A stretch of 39,903 nucleotides of DNA from CADDYX01 sp045809925 (GTDB taxonomy: Bacteria > Verrucomicrobiota > Verrucomicrobiia > Chthoniobacterales > UBA10450), in assembly GCA_045809925.1 (NCBI GenBank), contig JBJMWX010000135.1:1-39903 (forward strand), read 5' to 3'. Made by a program: the position numbers and the translations under genes. Below are positions 8,113 through 16,737 of the stretch, in pieces (within the stretch, counting starts at the first letter, position 1; each line of letters begins with the position of its first letter). The notes under the pieces were generated by a model. It worked only from the letters and a program-made list of their open reading frames with translations. It was not told the origin of the DNA and searched no databases.

Positions 8113-9237
8113 ATGAAACGTCTGGCAGCCACTTTCCTTCTCACTATCGCGACATCTGCGTTCGCCCAGCCGGGCACGGTTGATGAGACAGCGAAATTTC
8201 TCGCCGGGATGCCGGTCAACGGCGCGCTCACCCCGTTAATGCAAGCGCCGGGTTGGCAGGAACACGCCACCGCGATGGACGACGCCTGGGACAAGAAAGC
8301 GCGTCGCCAGATCGCGCCGATCAGCGCCTGGATGCAGACGAATGCCTCCGACGCCTACAACTGGACCGGGCCGATGTACTACATGTTCAGCGGCCCGGAC
8401 TCTCTCTACGCCAACATCTTTTGCCCGCGCGCGAACACCTACATTCTCGCCGGTCTCGAGCCGGTCGGGAATGTGCCTGACCTGACACAAATCCCACCGG
8501 AGACACTCGGCGCCGACCTGGCCGGCTTGCGCGAATCGATGAGTACGATCCTGAAGTTTCAGTACTTCATCACCAAAGATATGCGCGCAGGGCTCGGCGG
8601 CGGACATATCAGCGGAACGCTGCCCATCATCTATGTTTTCCTGGCGCGGCTCGGCTACACGGTTATGGACGCGACGCACGTGAGCTCGCCGGCCGAGGGG
8701 GTGAAGATCACCTTCAGCGCTAATGGCGCCCAGCCGCAGACGCTCTACTATTTCAAAACCGATCTGTCCGGCGGCGGAAGCAAGTTTCTTCAATGGTGCG
8801 GCACCCACGGGCCGGGCGTGTCGCTGCTAAAAGCCGCTTCCTATTTGATGCACGGCGACGGCTTTGCCGGCGTGCGTAATTTCCTGCTCAATAACAGCCG
8901 CATCATTGTCCAGGACGATTCGGGCATTCCGCTGCGCGCGTTCCCGAAGAACTGGCGAATTGACTGTTACGGCGCCTACGTCCCGCATCCCGAGTTTCAG
9001 AAGTACTGGCAGCCGGATCTCGCCGCCGTTTTTGCCAAGAATCCGCCATCCGAGCTCGGCTTCGCCTTTGGGTACCACTGGCAAAAAGAGCGCGGCATCC
9101 TGATGATCTGCACGCACGAAGGCGTGCCGCGCGCTACCCTGGTCGAGCCCCCGCCAGCAGCAGCCGCAAGAACTGACCATCCGAAAACGAACCGCCGTTC
9201 GCGTGCCGCACAACCACCAGCTGCAAAGAAGGAATAA
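8113..9237 (+). CDS. secreted protein of unknown function
   Basis: Start at ATG 8113 (MKRLAATFLLTIATSAFAQ), giving a clear Sec signal peptide with an AFA-Q cleavage site near residue 18. The frame extends upstream to 8038 but would bury the signal. The mature protein is about 355 residues, rich in Trp/Tyr/Phe, with GGGHISGTLP and several paired aromatic motifs. I recognise no domain or catalytic signature. The last ~35 residues (after VPRATLVE) are Pro/Ala/Arg/Lys-rich low complexity and lie entirely antisense to the C-terminal coding region of the neighbouring serine hydrolase. They are probably a dispensable tail formed by stop-codon loss. It may share a transcript with the permease 7 bases upstream. 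Confidence 0.72.
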   Translation: MKRLAATFLLTIATSAFAQPGTVDETAKFLAGMPVNGALTPLMQAPGWQEHATAMDDAWDKKARRQIAPISAWMQTNASDAYNWTGPMYYMFSGPDSLYANIFCPRANTYILAGLEPVGNVPDLTQIPPETLGADLAGLRESMSTILKFQYFITKDMRAGLGGGHISGTLPIIYVFLARLGYTVMDATHVSSPAEGVKITFSANGAQPQTLYYFKTDLSGGGSKFLQWCGTHGPGVSLLKAASYLMHGDGFAGVRNFLLNNSRIIVQDDSGIPLRAFPKNWRIDCYGAYVPHPEFQKYWQPDLAAVFAKNPPSELGFAFGYHWQKERGILMICTHEGVPRATLVEPPPAAAARTDHPKTNRRSRAAQPPAAKKE

Positions 9238-10162
9238 CGTAAAGGCGCTGGCCTAACGAGCCGATACAGCCGACCAGATCCGGCGGTGCATCGCGACAGA
9301 TACAGACACCGCTCCATTCCTGCGCAGCCAGTTTTTTGTCGAGCATTCGCTCAATATCGAGTTCGCGGCCGTTGGGCGCGGCGCGATTGTTCCACCAGCC
9401 GAAGGCGAAGGCGGGATTTGCTGTCGAACCGCGCCAGCATTGCGCGAGCGATCCGGACGATACAACCGGCGAGCCACCGGCAACAACGAGCTGGCCGAGC
9501 TTCGCCCACTGCCGCGCAGTAAGTGCGAACCCGGTGGCAAGCAGCGGATTGCCGGCGCGATCCGACAGATATCGCTGTGGTCCGAGGCCGAGCCGGCTCA
9601 GGACCCGCCGCTCAAGAAAGCGCGTCGGCCGTTCGCCGCGCAATTTCACCTTCAGGACCTCGTAAAAAGCCTGAAGCGAACTCGGTCCATAGGTGAAAAC
9701 AGCTCCCGGCTCGCCAACGACTGACCGGCTGAGCGCGATCGCATCGCGATCGATCCCTTCCGTGTTTTGAATGAAGAACGCCGGCTCCAGCCCACTGGAA
9801 AAATCGAGTAATTGCCGAATCGTGATTTGTGATTTTCGCGGATCGTTCGCCCACGCTGACAGCGAATTCGCAACCGGCTCACCGAAGCTGAGAAGGCCAT
9901 CCTGCGCAGCACCAAGCGCCGCCAGTCCCCAGAAGGCTTTCGTGCCGCTGTAAATCTTCCGGGCTCCGTTCGGCCCGAATCCGTCCGGGTATTCCTCGAA
10001 CAGTGTCCGTCCATTTTGAACAACGAGAAACGAAGCACCGCGATGGGCGCGCGAGTAGGCCGCCGCCGCCCGCATCGCCGCGGGATCGAGCGTCTCGCCC
10101 GATCCCGCGGCGTGGGCCACGAGCAGCAGCGTGATAAAGCCAGCTCGGATCGGAATCGTCAT
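9134..10162 (-). CDS. secreted class C-type serine hydrolase (beta-lactamase/PBP fold)
   Basis: Serine hydrolase of about 342 residues with an N-terminal signal segment (PIRAGFITLLLVAHAAGSG). The nucleophile motif SxxK appears as SGTK in KIYSGTKAFW, with Ser near residue 72 and Lys near 75. The Tyr element is probably YGPSS in FTYGPSSLQAF. The third box is not a canonical KTG; the nearest candidate is the HANGG region at the C-terminus. This pattern fits the broad Pfam beta-lactamase family, which includes esterases and DD-peptidases, rather than a dedicated AmpC. ATG 10162 is preferred over the upstream TTG at 10171 because GGAA lies just before it. The C-terminal 104 bases overlap the convergent secreted-protein gene. 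Confidence 0.85.
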   Translation of the reverse strand: MTIPIRAGFITLLLVAHAAGSGETLDPAAMRAAAAYSRAHRGASFLVVQNGRTLFEEYPDGFGPNGARKIYSGTKAFWGLAALGAAQDGLLSFGEPVANSLSAWANDPRKSQITIRQLLDFSSGLEPAFFIQNTEGIDRDAIALSRSVVGEPGAVFTYGPSSLQAFYEVLKVKLRGERPTRFLERRVLSRLGLGPQRYLSDRAGNPLLATGFALTARQWAKLGQLVVAGGSPVVSSGSLAQCWRGSTANPAFAFGWWNNRAAPNGRELDIERMLDKKLAAQEWSGVCICRDAPPDLVGCIGSLGQRLYVIPSLQLVVVRHANGGSFSDGQFLRLLLAGARPG

Positions 10163-10330
10163 CGGTTCCAAGATGTGTAATCGAAACTGACGCGCTGAGG
10201 CTCTGTCAAATCGAGCGAGGATCGGGTGGTGGATCGCGACTGGACCGTCTCGCCTCTAGCGGCCTGGCTATCGCCCTACGCAGGCTGCCAGCCTCTCTCC
10301 TCTGAACGGACCGCAGCAACGCGCATCGGC

Positions 10331-11866
10331 TCACACCCAGAGCGTGCGATCGAAGGTGCGGTACTGGATCGCTTCGCTTACGTGCTCGGGTGTGATCTCG
10401 TCCGAGCCGGCCAAATCCGCGATGGTGCGCGAGACTTTCAGGATGCGATCGTAGGCGCGCGCGCTCAGGTTTAATTCCTGCATCGCGACACGGATCAGTT
10501 CCTGTGAGTCCTCCGCCAGCGCGCAGTGCTGCTTGATCTGGCGCGGACCCATGCGCGCATTGCAGTTCACCTTTCGATCGGCACGAAATCGGTGTTGCTG
10601 ACCTTCGCGTGCAGCAATAACGCGCGCACGGATCGCAGCCGAATTTTCTTCAGCGCGCGTGCTCGAGATGTCGCGGTATTCGACTGCCGGGACTTCGATG
10701 TGTAAATCGATGCGATCGAGCAGCGGACCGGAGATCCGCTGACGATACCGCTGCACCTGGACCGGCCCGCAACGGCATTCCCGTTTGAGGTCGCCGAAGT
10801 AGCCGCACGGACACGGATTCATCGCCGCCACGAGCATGAATTCGCTCGGAAATGTGACGCTCCCCGCCGCGCGCGAGACGGTCACTTTGCCGTCTTCGAG
10901 CGGCTGGCGCATGACTTCGAGGGTTGAGCGTTTGAATTCCGGCAGCTCATCGAGAAACAACACACCATTGTGCGCGATGCTCACCTCGCCCGGCGCGGGC
11001 GTGGCCGAGCCGCCGAGGAGACCAACGTCTGAAATCGTGTGGTGCGGCGAGCGAAACGGCCGGGTGGCGACAAAGGAATGTTGGCCGTTGAGCAATCCCG
11101 CGATGCTGTGGATTTTCGTCGTCTCGATCGCTTCGTCGAGCGACATCGGCGGCATGATGGTCGCGATCCGTTTCGACAGCATCGATTTCCCGGACCCGGG
11201 CGGCCCGATCATGAGGAGGTTGTGTCCACCCGCGACCGCGACCTCGATCGCCCGCTTCACATGGGCCTGTCCTTTGACGTCGCTAAAGTCGACCTCGTAA
11301 TCCCGGTGGGTGGCGAAGAAACCGGTCAGGTCGCCGTGCACCGGCTGGAGCGGAACTTCGCCGCGCAAAAATGAAAAGGTCTGGCGCAGGTTTTCGACAC
11401 CGTAAATGTCGATGCCGGCAACCATCGCCGCTTCACGCGCGTTGGCTTGCGGCACGAAGAGCGCCTGTTTGCCCCGGCGCCGGGCTTCAAGCGCGACCGG
11501 CAGGACGCCGCGGACCGAACGGACGGCGCCGGTCAGCGCTAGCTCACCGACGAAGCTGAACTTCTCCAGGGTAGAGCTGTCGATTTCCTCCGCGGTCGCG
11601 ACCATTCCGAGCGCGATGGGCAAATCAAAACTCGGCCCTTCTTTCTTAATGTCGGCCGGCGCGAGATTGATCGTGGTGCGGCCGCGCGGCCATCGAAATC
11701 CGCTGTTCTGGATCGCCGTCCGCACCCGATCGCGGCTCTCCTTCACGGCCGCGTCGGGCAGACCGACGATGACAATATTTGGATCACCGCCGCCGGCGTT
11801 CACCTCGATCTCGACTTCGTAGGCGTCGACTCCGTAAACCGCGGCGGAGTAAATCCTGGCGAGCAT
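10331..11866 (-). CDS. comM: YifB/ComM family Mg-chelatase-like AAA+ ATPase
   Basis: Cytoplasmic AAA+ protein of 511 residues, the usual length for the family. In Vibrio and Haemophilus ComM acts as a helicase promoting branch migration during natural transformation; the role elsewhere is less certain. The N-terminal Lon-type fold begins MLARIYSAAVYGVDAYEVEI and contains INLAPADIKKEG. The AAA+ core has Walker A GPPGSGKS (about 221-228), Walker B VLFLDELPEF and a family-typical cysteine cluster in MNPCPCGYFGDLKRECRCG. The C-terminal helical domain (LSARAYDRILKVSRTIADL) ends the protein. A divergent DUF1003 gene starts 58 bases away. The 168-base gap downstream to the serine hydrolase shows no feature I can support. 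Confidence 0.96.
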   Translation of the reverse strand: MLARIYSAAVYGVDAYEVEIEVNAGGGDPNIVIVGLPDAAVKESRDRVRTAIQNSGFRWPRGRTTINLAPADIKKEGPSFDLPIALGMVATAEEIDSSTLEKFSFVGELALTGAVRSVRGVLPVALEARRRGKQALFVPQANAREAAMVAGIDIYGVENLRQTFSFLRGEVPLQPVHGDLTGFFATHRDYEVDFSDVKGQAHVKRAIEVAVAGGHNLLMIGPPGSGKSMLSKRIATIMPPMSLDEAIETTKIHSIAGLLNGQHSFVATRPFRSPHHTISDVGLLGGSATPAPGEVSIAHNGVLFLDELPEFKRSTLEVMRQPLEDGKVTVSRAAGSVTFPSEFMLVAAMNPCPCGYFGDLKRECRCGPVQVQRYRQRISGPLLDRIDLHIEVPAVEYRDISSTRAEENSAAIRARVIAAREGQQHRFRADRKVNCNARMGPRQIKQHCALAEDSQELIRVAMQELNLSARAYDRILKVSRTIADLAGSDEITPEHVSEAIQYRTFDRTLWV

Positions 11867-11923
11867 GGCGACAAAATTTCGCAGGAGACTGGAGAGTTGG
11901 CGAGATTCGAATCTCTAAAGGCG

Positions 11924-12466
11924 ATGGCAGACAACGGATCAAACGAGCAGACCGCTTCCGCGCTGGCCGGTGTCATCCAGCGTAACATCCGCGCACTCGT
12001 CGGCCGGCGCCAAGTCGAGGACAAGCGGAAGTCGTCTGAAATCCGCATCGCAGACGCGATCACGCGGTTCACCGGCACCATGCGGTTCGTCTATATCCAC
12101 CTCGTTCTGTTCGGAATGTGGGTCGTGGCGAACTTGCCCGGCGTGCCCGTGCCGCACTTCGATCCGACGTACGTTGTTCTGGCAATGTTCGCGTCGGTGG
12201 AGGCAATCTTTCTCTCGACTTTCGTTCTCATTTCACAAAACCGGATGTCGGAACAGGCGGATAAAAGGGCCGATCTCGATCTGCAGATTAGCCTGCTCGC
12301 GGAGCACGAGGTGACGCGGGTGATCACGCTGGTCAAAGCGATCGCTGAGAAGCTGGACGTGGAGGCCTCGCGCGACCCGGAACTGCCCGAATTGCAAAGA
12401 GACGTCGAACCGGAGCAGGTGCTCGACGTAATGGAAGCAAACCAGCGTCAGTATCCGGGCGCTTGA
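11924..12466 (+). CDS. DUF1003 family membrane protein
   Basis: Small inner-membrane protein of about 180 residues. Two membrane segments (VYIHLVLFGMWVVANLPG and YVVLAMFASVEAIFLSTFVL) flank a short conserved loop, VPVPHFDPT. After the second segment comes the family hallmark SQNRMSEQADKRADLDLQ and a cytoplasmic helical tail with many Glu and Val. The ATG at 11924 has AAAGG upstream; a TTG at 11897 would add nine residues and is less likely. Function of the family is unknown. The stop codon lies one base from the stop of the convergent histidine phosphatase gene, so the end of the large glycan operon abuts it directly. Confidence 0.92.
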   Translation: MADNGSNEQTASALAGVIQRNIRALVGRRQVEDKRKSSEIRIADAITRFTGTMRFVYIHLVLFGMWVVANLPGVPVPHFDPTYVVLAMFASVEAIFLSTFVLISQNRMSEQADKRADLDLQISLLAEHEVTRVITLVKAIAEKLDVEASRDPELPELQRDVEPEQVLDVMEANQRQYPGA

Positions 12467-12467
12467 A

Positions 12468-13100
12468 TCATGACCCGCTGAGCCACGGCAGCTCCAGCGG
12501 CTCCCTCGTGATTGGCGCGTTCACCAGCCGCACACGGGCAAGCTCTTCACCGAATTCTACGATGCTGATCGATGGGGCATCGATTTCGATCTGCGCATAC
12601 AGGCTGATGTGCATCCCGAGAAAATGCGTCAGAGCGGCGCGAATCACGTCGCCGTGTGTGACCACGGCCACGCACTCGTGCCGGCTACGCAGGTCGCAGA
12701 GCCGCCGAACAACCCGCACCTGTACTTCGATCATCAATTCGCCACCAGGGGCGGGCGTGCAGGCGCGGAACGAATTAAAGCGCTGCCATGCGGCGGCCTG
12801 ATCAAGGTCCGCGAAGGTGCGATCGGTCCACTCGCCGACGTCGAACTCGTCAAATGCGCTATCGGTTTGCAGCGACAGCTTGAGTGCGCGGCAAAGTGGC
12901 TCGGCCGTTTCGCGTACCCGCTCAAGCGGGCCGCTGTAGACTGCATCGATCGGCAGCCCGGCAAGCGATCGCGCAAGTTGCTCCGCCTGCTCGCGACCGC
13001 TGGGGTTAATGTGAATTCCGGCTTTCCGTCCTGCGATTGCGCGACCAAGATAATCGTGCGCAGCGTGTCGGATGAGCAGGAAAGTCGTGGCGCCACTCAT
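12468..13100 (-). CDS. histidine phosphatase (phosphoglycerate mutase-like) family protein
   Basis: Phosphatase-like protein of 210 residues, last gene of the glycan operon. The N-terminal catalytic motif is LLIRHAAHD (RHA rather than RHG), then NPSGREQAEQLA, the second Arg in VYSGPLERVRETAEP, the Glu region in FDEFDVGEW, and the second His in VVTHGDVIRA. These are the four key catalytic positions of the branch 1 histidine phosphatases. ATG 13100 (MSGATTFLLIRHA) lies 25 bases after the upstream stop; longer starts would overlap that gene and add a non-conserved arginine-rich leader. Context suggests dephosphorylation of a sugar- or inositol-phosphate intermediate, but this is inference. Confidence 0.9.
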   Translation of the reverse strand: MSGATTFLLIRHAAHDYLGRAIAGRKAGIHINPSGREQAEQLARSLAGLPIDAVYSGPLERVRETAEPLCRALKLSLQTDSAFDEFDVGEWTDRTFADLDQAAAWQRFNSFRACTPAPGGELMIEVQVRVVRRLCDLRSRHECVAVVTHGDVIRAALTHFLGMHISLYAQIEIDAPSISIVEFGEELARVRLVNAPITREPLELPWLSGS

Positions 13101-13125
13101 CTGTAGGTGCGCTGCCCTCAGCCCA

Positions 13126-14040
13126 TCAGTCCGCCGCGGCTGATACGGCCGCTCGCGGCGCATAGCGTCGCACCATGCGCGCACAAAAATCTGCGTACTC
13201 CTCCGGGACGAGGGGTGGACTGGTGTGATGCGGCGCGATCCCGCGGTGTTCCGGCGTGAAGCAAAACGTCAGGGTGACCTCGAACTCTTCGAGCGCGTTC
13301 ATCTGTCGATCGAACCAAGCCTCAGCGTCCGGGCAGAAGCTGTCCGCCCAGCTGATACCGGTGCGGATGTATTTTACACCGAGCTGCCTAAACCAACGGA
13401 CCGCGTCGTCCAGCCGATGATCCTGAAAATGAAACCACTGGCAGATGCCGAGGTCGGGGGTGAATTCCGGAAATAGTTTCAGGGCTCGCTTGGGAGTTCC
13501 GTCTTCGCGCAGCAGGCCCATGTTAAAATGGCGGTAATAGGCGGAACCCTCCGCCTCGCGATGCCGCGTCGTCGCCGGCCACGCCCTCGGTAAATCGTAG
13601 AGCGAATACCAGTGGATTCGTTCCGCTCGGCCGATCAACAGCTCGGCCGTTCTCAGCAATCCAAACTCCTGCACTTCCTCAGCGCCGAACGTTGAGATGC
13701 CGACTTCAGAAACCCACACCGGCAGATCGGTCACTGCCTGGATGGACGCGATCTGCGCCGGCCATTCGTCGAGCATCCAATTGTTCCAATCGAGCGGGAA
13801 GCCATGCAGCGCGACCACATTGAGCTTTTCGAGGACGCCGAAATTCTCCATCCGTCGAATAAATGCCGGATCAATCGGCGACGAGCCGCCGAGAACGCGA
13901 AGCAGGAGTGGGTTTTCTGCGGCCACCGCATCGGCAGCGAGCTTCACCATCCCGGCGAATGCGCTCCATTCCGGATCGAGCTGGACGTCCCAGTGCGATT
14001 TGTTGTTCGGCTCATTCCAGAACATCACCGCCTCAACCAT
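13126..14040 (-). CDS. glycoside-hydrolase-like TIM barrel, apparently circularly permuted
   Basis: Protein of 304 residues resembling clan-A beta-xylosidase-type hydrolases. The order is unusual. It starts at the acid/base strand (FWNEPNN, Glu 10), continues with VVALHGFP, the nucleophile strand (VWVSEVGIS, Glu 112) and HWYSLYDLP. Only then, from about residue 196, does the segment appear that normally begins the barrel (LGICQWFHFQDH, then YIRTGISWADS and TFCFTPEHRGIAPHH). Residues 1-193 align by eye with residues 112-295 of the paralogue at 23225-25237, and residues 196-294 with its residues 9-110. The start is well supported: GGAGGTG lies five bases before ATG 14040. There is no signal peptide, so it acts in the cytoplasm. 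Both expected catalytic glutamates are present. Confidence 0.85.
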   Translation of the reverse strand: MVEAVMFWNEPNNKSHWDVQLDPEWSAFAGMVKLAADAVAAENPLLLRVLGGSSPIDPAFIRRMENFGVLEKLNVVALHGFPLDWNNWMLDEWPAQIASIQAVTDLPVWVSEVGISTFGAEEVQEFGLLRTAELLIGRAERIHWYSLYDLPRAWPATTRHREAEGSAYYRHFNMGLLREDGTPKRALKLFPEFTPDLGICQWFHFQDHRLDDAVRWFRQLGVKYIRTGISWADSFCPDAEAWFDRQMNALEEFEVTLTFCFTPEHRGIAPHHTSPPLVPEEYADFCARMVRRYAPRAAVSAAAD

Positions 14041-14089
14041 CGCTCACCTCCATTGGTTTTTGTCAGCGCCGCTGCGCCTGTTCCGGTCG

Positions 14090-14878
14090 TCAGGCCGGCA
14101 ATGACTCGCGTGCCTGCTTCGTCGCCCGTGCAACATCGTTATCGCTGCGATCGAGGCGGACGCGGCATAGAAACACTTCCTCTTCCGGGTGCGCGACGAT
14201 GTCGAACCCGCTGCTGCGTAGCATCGCCTCCACGCAGGCGCGGTTTGGGATCCACCAGTTGGTCGGGTCGCCGGTGTACTTGTGCTCGATGAAGTACATG
14301 CGCGGGAATTCGGACCGATCGAAGATCTCCGTGTCCCAGAAATCGTAATCCTGCTCGAACGGTGCTACTTCGCTGCTCCCGCGCTGCATTGATTGAAAGA
14401 GCATTAAATCGCGGGCGACGTGCTCGCGAATCAGGTCGAGGGCGAGAAGCGGATGGCGCAGGTGGTAGAGCACGCCCATGAAAATCACGACGTCGAACTG
14501 CTCGTGCAGACTTCCGACGTCATAGACCGAAAGCTGCCGGAACTCGATTTCGATCCCGAGCGTCTCTGCCGCGAAGCGTGCCTGGGCGAGATAGCGCTCG
14601 TCGAAATCGACCCCCAGCACGCGCTCCGCACCGCGCCGTTTCATTTCGATCGAATAGAACCCGGCGTTACATCCAATATCGAGGACGCTCTTCCCGCTGA
14701 GGTCTGCCGGCAGGGCATGCGCAAAGCGGTGGAACTTCACCGCCGGGTAGTCGCCGAGAAAATGATGTGGCGCAGTCTGCACGCCGTTAAGGTTGATGTT
14801 TTGAAACCAGGCTCCGAGCTCGGCAATCCGGCGTTGCGTCTCCGCCGGTGAGACGTCAGCAAGGAGGCTGCTGCTCAC
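14090..14878 (-). CDS. SAM-dependent methyltransferase, CmoB-like (TIGR04290-like)
   Basis: Class I methyltransferase of 262 residues. The SAM-binding motif I is VLDIGCNAGFYS (about 65-76), followed by GVDFDERYLAQARFA and the post-motif VVIFMGVLYHLRHP. The sequence resembles the tRNA-modifying carboxymethyltransferase CmoB but lies inside a polysaccharide-type operon; from memory it resembles the TIGR04290 group seen next to glycosyltransferases. The start is GTG at 14878, whose bases overlap the upstream stop codon as GTGA, with GGAGG seven bases earlier. ATG-initiated extensions would run through the nucleotidyltransferase gene. A sugar or glycolipid O-methylation role is likely from context; the acceptor is unknown. 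Confidence 0.9.
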   Translation of the reverse strand: MSSSLLADVSPAETQRRIAELGAWFQNINLNGVQTAPHHFLGDYPAVKFHRFAHALPADLSGKSVLDIGCNAGFYSIEMKRRGAERVLGVDFDERYLAQARFAAETLGIEIEFRQLSVYDVGSLHEQFDVVIFMGVLYHLRHPLLALDLIREHVARDLMLFQSMQRGSSEVAPFEQDYDFWDTEIFDRSEFPRMYFIEHKYTGDPTNWWIPNRACVEAMLRSSGFDIVAHPEEEVFLCRVRLDRSDNDVARATKQARESLPA

Positions 14879-15651
14879 GCGACCGCCTCCAGTGAGCCGC
14901 CGGCCGTTCGATTCGCCTCGCGCGCGGCCATATCTTCCAACAATCGAATCGCCTGCCGGTAACCGCTCAGCGTCCCAACATCCACGTAGGCTTGCCCGGC
15001 CCGAATGCCGAGCGCCGTGCCGCCGCGTGCAATCCACGCATTGATCAGCGTTCCGAAGTACTCGTCCGTGCGTTCCCGCTCGAGCCAGAGTTCATGCAGA
15101 GCATGGAAAACGTGCCCGGGCATTTTGAAGGCGCCCCAAACCCAGCTTGAGCGCGCGTTCGGCTGCTTCACCTGGATCTCCTCCACCACACCGCGCTCGT
15201 CCGTCACTACGGCATCGAAGAACTGCGGCTCGTCGACGGGAAAAAGAAGAAACGAAAGCTGATCGTCGGGGAGAGCGCGCAACCCATCCTTCGGAAACCA
15301 GATCGTGTCCGGCAAGCCGATCAGGACCGGCTCCTCGTCGCGCACGATTGGTGCCGCGCGAAAGAGCGCGTCGCACAGCCCGCCGGGCTTAGGTTGCACG
15401 ACGAAGATCACGCTCGCCGAATCGATGCTTCCGCCGCTGTAATATTCGAGAATGTCCGATTTGCCGGATCCGATTACGAAACAGATTTTGTCCGCGCCGC
15501 CGATCAGCATTCGCTCGACCAGGTACTCGCTCACCGCCCGCGGACGTTCGATACCGTTGTCGATCCGGCCGCCGACCGGCAGCAATTCCTTCGAAAAGGC
15601 GAGCGGCTGAATCCGGCTCCCTGCACCCGCGGCTGGAATGATCCCGAGCAT
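14875..15651 (-). CDS. sugar-phosphate nucleotidyltransferase
   Basis: Cytoplasmic enzyme of 258 residues that should activate a sugar-1-phosphate with a nucleoside triphosphate. The N-terminal signature is GAGSRIQPLAFSKELLPVGG (about 8-27), matching the GxGxRxxP...K pattern of RmlA/GalU-type pyrophosphorylases. Further family landmarks are GGADKICFVIGSGKSDILEYY, LIGLPDTIWFP (metal-binding Asp) and a C-terminal AGQAYVDVGTLSGYRQA. The length equals short RmlA-like enzymes with no left-handed helix acyltransferase. The start follows the upstream glycosyltransferase stop by three bases, and the end overlaps the methyltransferase GTG. The sugar and the nucleotide are not deducible. Confidence 0.92.
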   Translation of the reverse strand: MLGIIPAAGAGSRIQPLAFSKELLPVGGRIDNGIERPRAVSEYLVERMLIGGADKICFVIGSGKSDILEYYSGGSIDSASVIFVVQPKPGGLCDALFRAAPIVRDEEPVLIGLPDTIWFPKDGLRALPDDQLSFLLFPVDEPQFFDAVVTDERGVVEEIQVKQPNARSSWVWGAFKMPGHVFHALHELWLERERTDEYFGTLINAWIARGGTALGIRAGQAYVDVGTLSGYRQAIRLLEDMAAREANRTAGGSLEAVA

Positions 15652-15654
15652 GGG

Positions 15655-16737
15655 TCAGGCGGCTACGCGGTCAGTGTTCAGCGCGCGCTCGATCGCCTGT
15701 TCAAAATCGACCGCCCGCGCCGCAGCGGTATTTTCGACGAGCGTCCTTTCGCGCGCAGCAGTTGTCATCTTCGATAGCTCGTAATCGCTGCAGTCGATGG
15801 CAGCGAGCGCGTCCTCCGTCGTGCGGACGATAAGAATCTCTTCATCGGGCGTGAAGAACTCATCGATCCCCTGCCAATCGTCAGAAATGACCGGCGTGCC
15901 GCAGGCTGCTGCTTCGAAGAGCCGTCCCGACGGACACCAGCCCATTTCACGCATAGCCGCGCGAGTGACATTGAGGGTCAATCGGGAGGAACAGTAGAAC
16001 GCCGCGTGTTCGGCAGGCGCGAGGTGCGGAACGAAATGAGTGTTGTTCGTCCATGCAAAATTTGCCGGATATTGTGCGCCAGCGAGCAGAAAGCGATCGG
16101 CCGGCCGTCGCCGTGCCGTTTCGATGAAAAACACGTCCACCCCGGGTTGACGATCCGCGGCGTAGGTGCCGAGATAGGAGAGTGACGCCCGATACCGCTC
16201 ATCTACGCCGACGGGATAGTGCACCTGTGGATCGACACTGCCGTAAAGCGGAGCCGCTTGCGGGGCGCCCAGCTCGGTCCTGAGCGCCGTCAGTGCGGCA
16301 CCACCCGTGAAGCTCAGCGCCAGATCAAAATCCCGGAGTCCGCGTTCCGGAATGTAGCTGACGCTGCGGCCGCTGCGCAGATGCGAGAGCGTCACAGGCG
16401 TATCCATGTCGTAGAAAACGCGGAGCGCCTTCGAATTGCAGACCAGCTCAGACGCAGCGATAGCGTCGGGACAGTACGAAGTAACGATGGCGACCTCCGC
16501 GTCAGCCAGATGGCGTTTCGCAATCGGCAAGACCTCCGGCCACTGGCCGTAGAGCTGCAATGTGCCGTCACGCAGCTGGTGCATATCGCGGTGCGCGGCG
16601 TAGTAGGGCACGTCGCGCTCGAAAAAAACAACGTCGTGTCCTCGGCCGATCAGCTCACGCAGCAATCCGCGCCAGGTGGTGGCGTGCCCGTTGCCCCATG
16701 ATGAACTGATGGTCAGGCCGAAGATGACAACCTTCAT
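15655..16737 (-). CDS. CgeB-like glycosyltransferase (copy 4)
   Basis: GT-B fold enzyme of 360 residues. The N-terminus (VVIFGLTISSSWGNGHATTWRG) is the Rossmann-type acceptor domain. The C-terminal nucleotide-sugar domain carries LTLNVTRAAMREMGWCPSGR, then RLFEAAACGTPVISDDWQGI and FFTPDEEILIV, the hallmark of the CgeB/DUF3880-type glycosyltransferases (Glyco_trans_1_2). It is closest by eye to the gene at 17870-18964, whose opening is nearly identical (GLSITSSWGNGHATTYRG). It overlaps the upstream inositol-phosphate synthase stop by four bases (ATGA). Donor and acceptor are unknown. Confidence 0.92.
   Translation of the reverse strand: MKVVIFGLTISSSWGNGHATTWRGLLRELIGRGHDVVFFERDVPYYAAHRDMHQLRDGTLQLYGQWPEVLPIAKRHLADAEVAIVTSYCPDAIAASELVCNSKALRVFYDMDTPVTLSHLRSGRSVSYIPERGLRDFDLALSFTGGAALTALRTELGAPQAAPLYGSVDPQVHYPVGVDERYRASLSYLGTYAADRQPGVDVFFIETARRRPADRFLLAGAQYPANFAWTNNTHFVPHLAPAEHAAFYCSSRLTLNVTRAAMREMGWCPSGRLFEAAACGTPVISDDWQGIDEFFTPDEEILIVRTTEDALAAIDCSDYELSKMTTAARERTLVENTAAARAVDFEQAIERALNTDRVAA

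Noticed and set aside
7409..8116. 235-codon frame in another register over the APC permease
   Set aside because: Shadow of the permease; very rich in Arg, His and Asp with no membrane segments or motif.
12734..13106. Plus- and minus-strand alternative frames within the histidine phosphatase gene
   Set aside because: The minus-strand frame with RHA, SGPLERVRE and THGD motifs is decisive; the others lack motifs.
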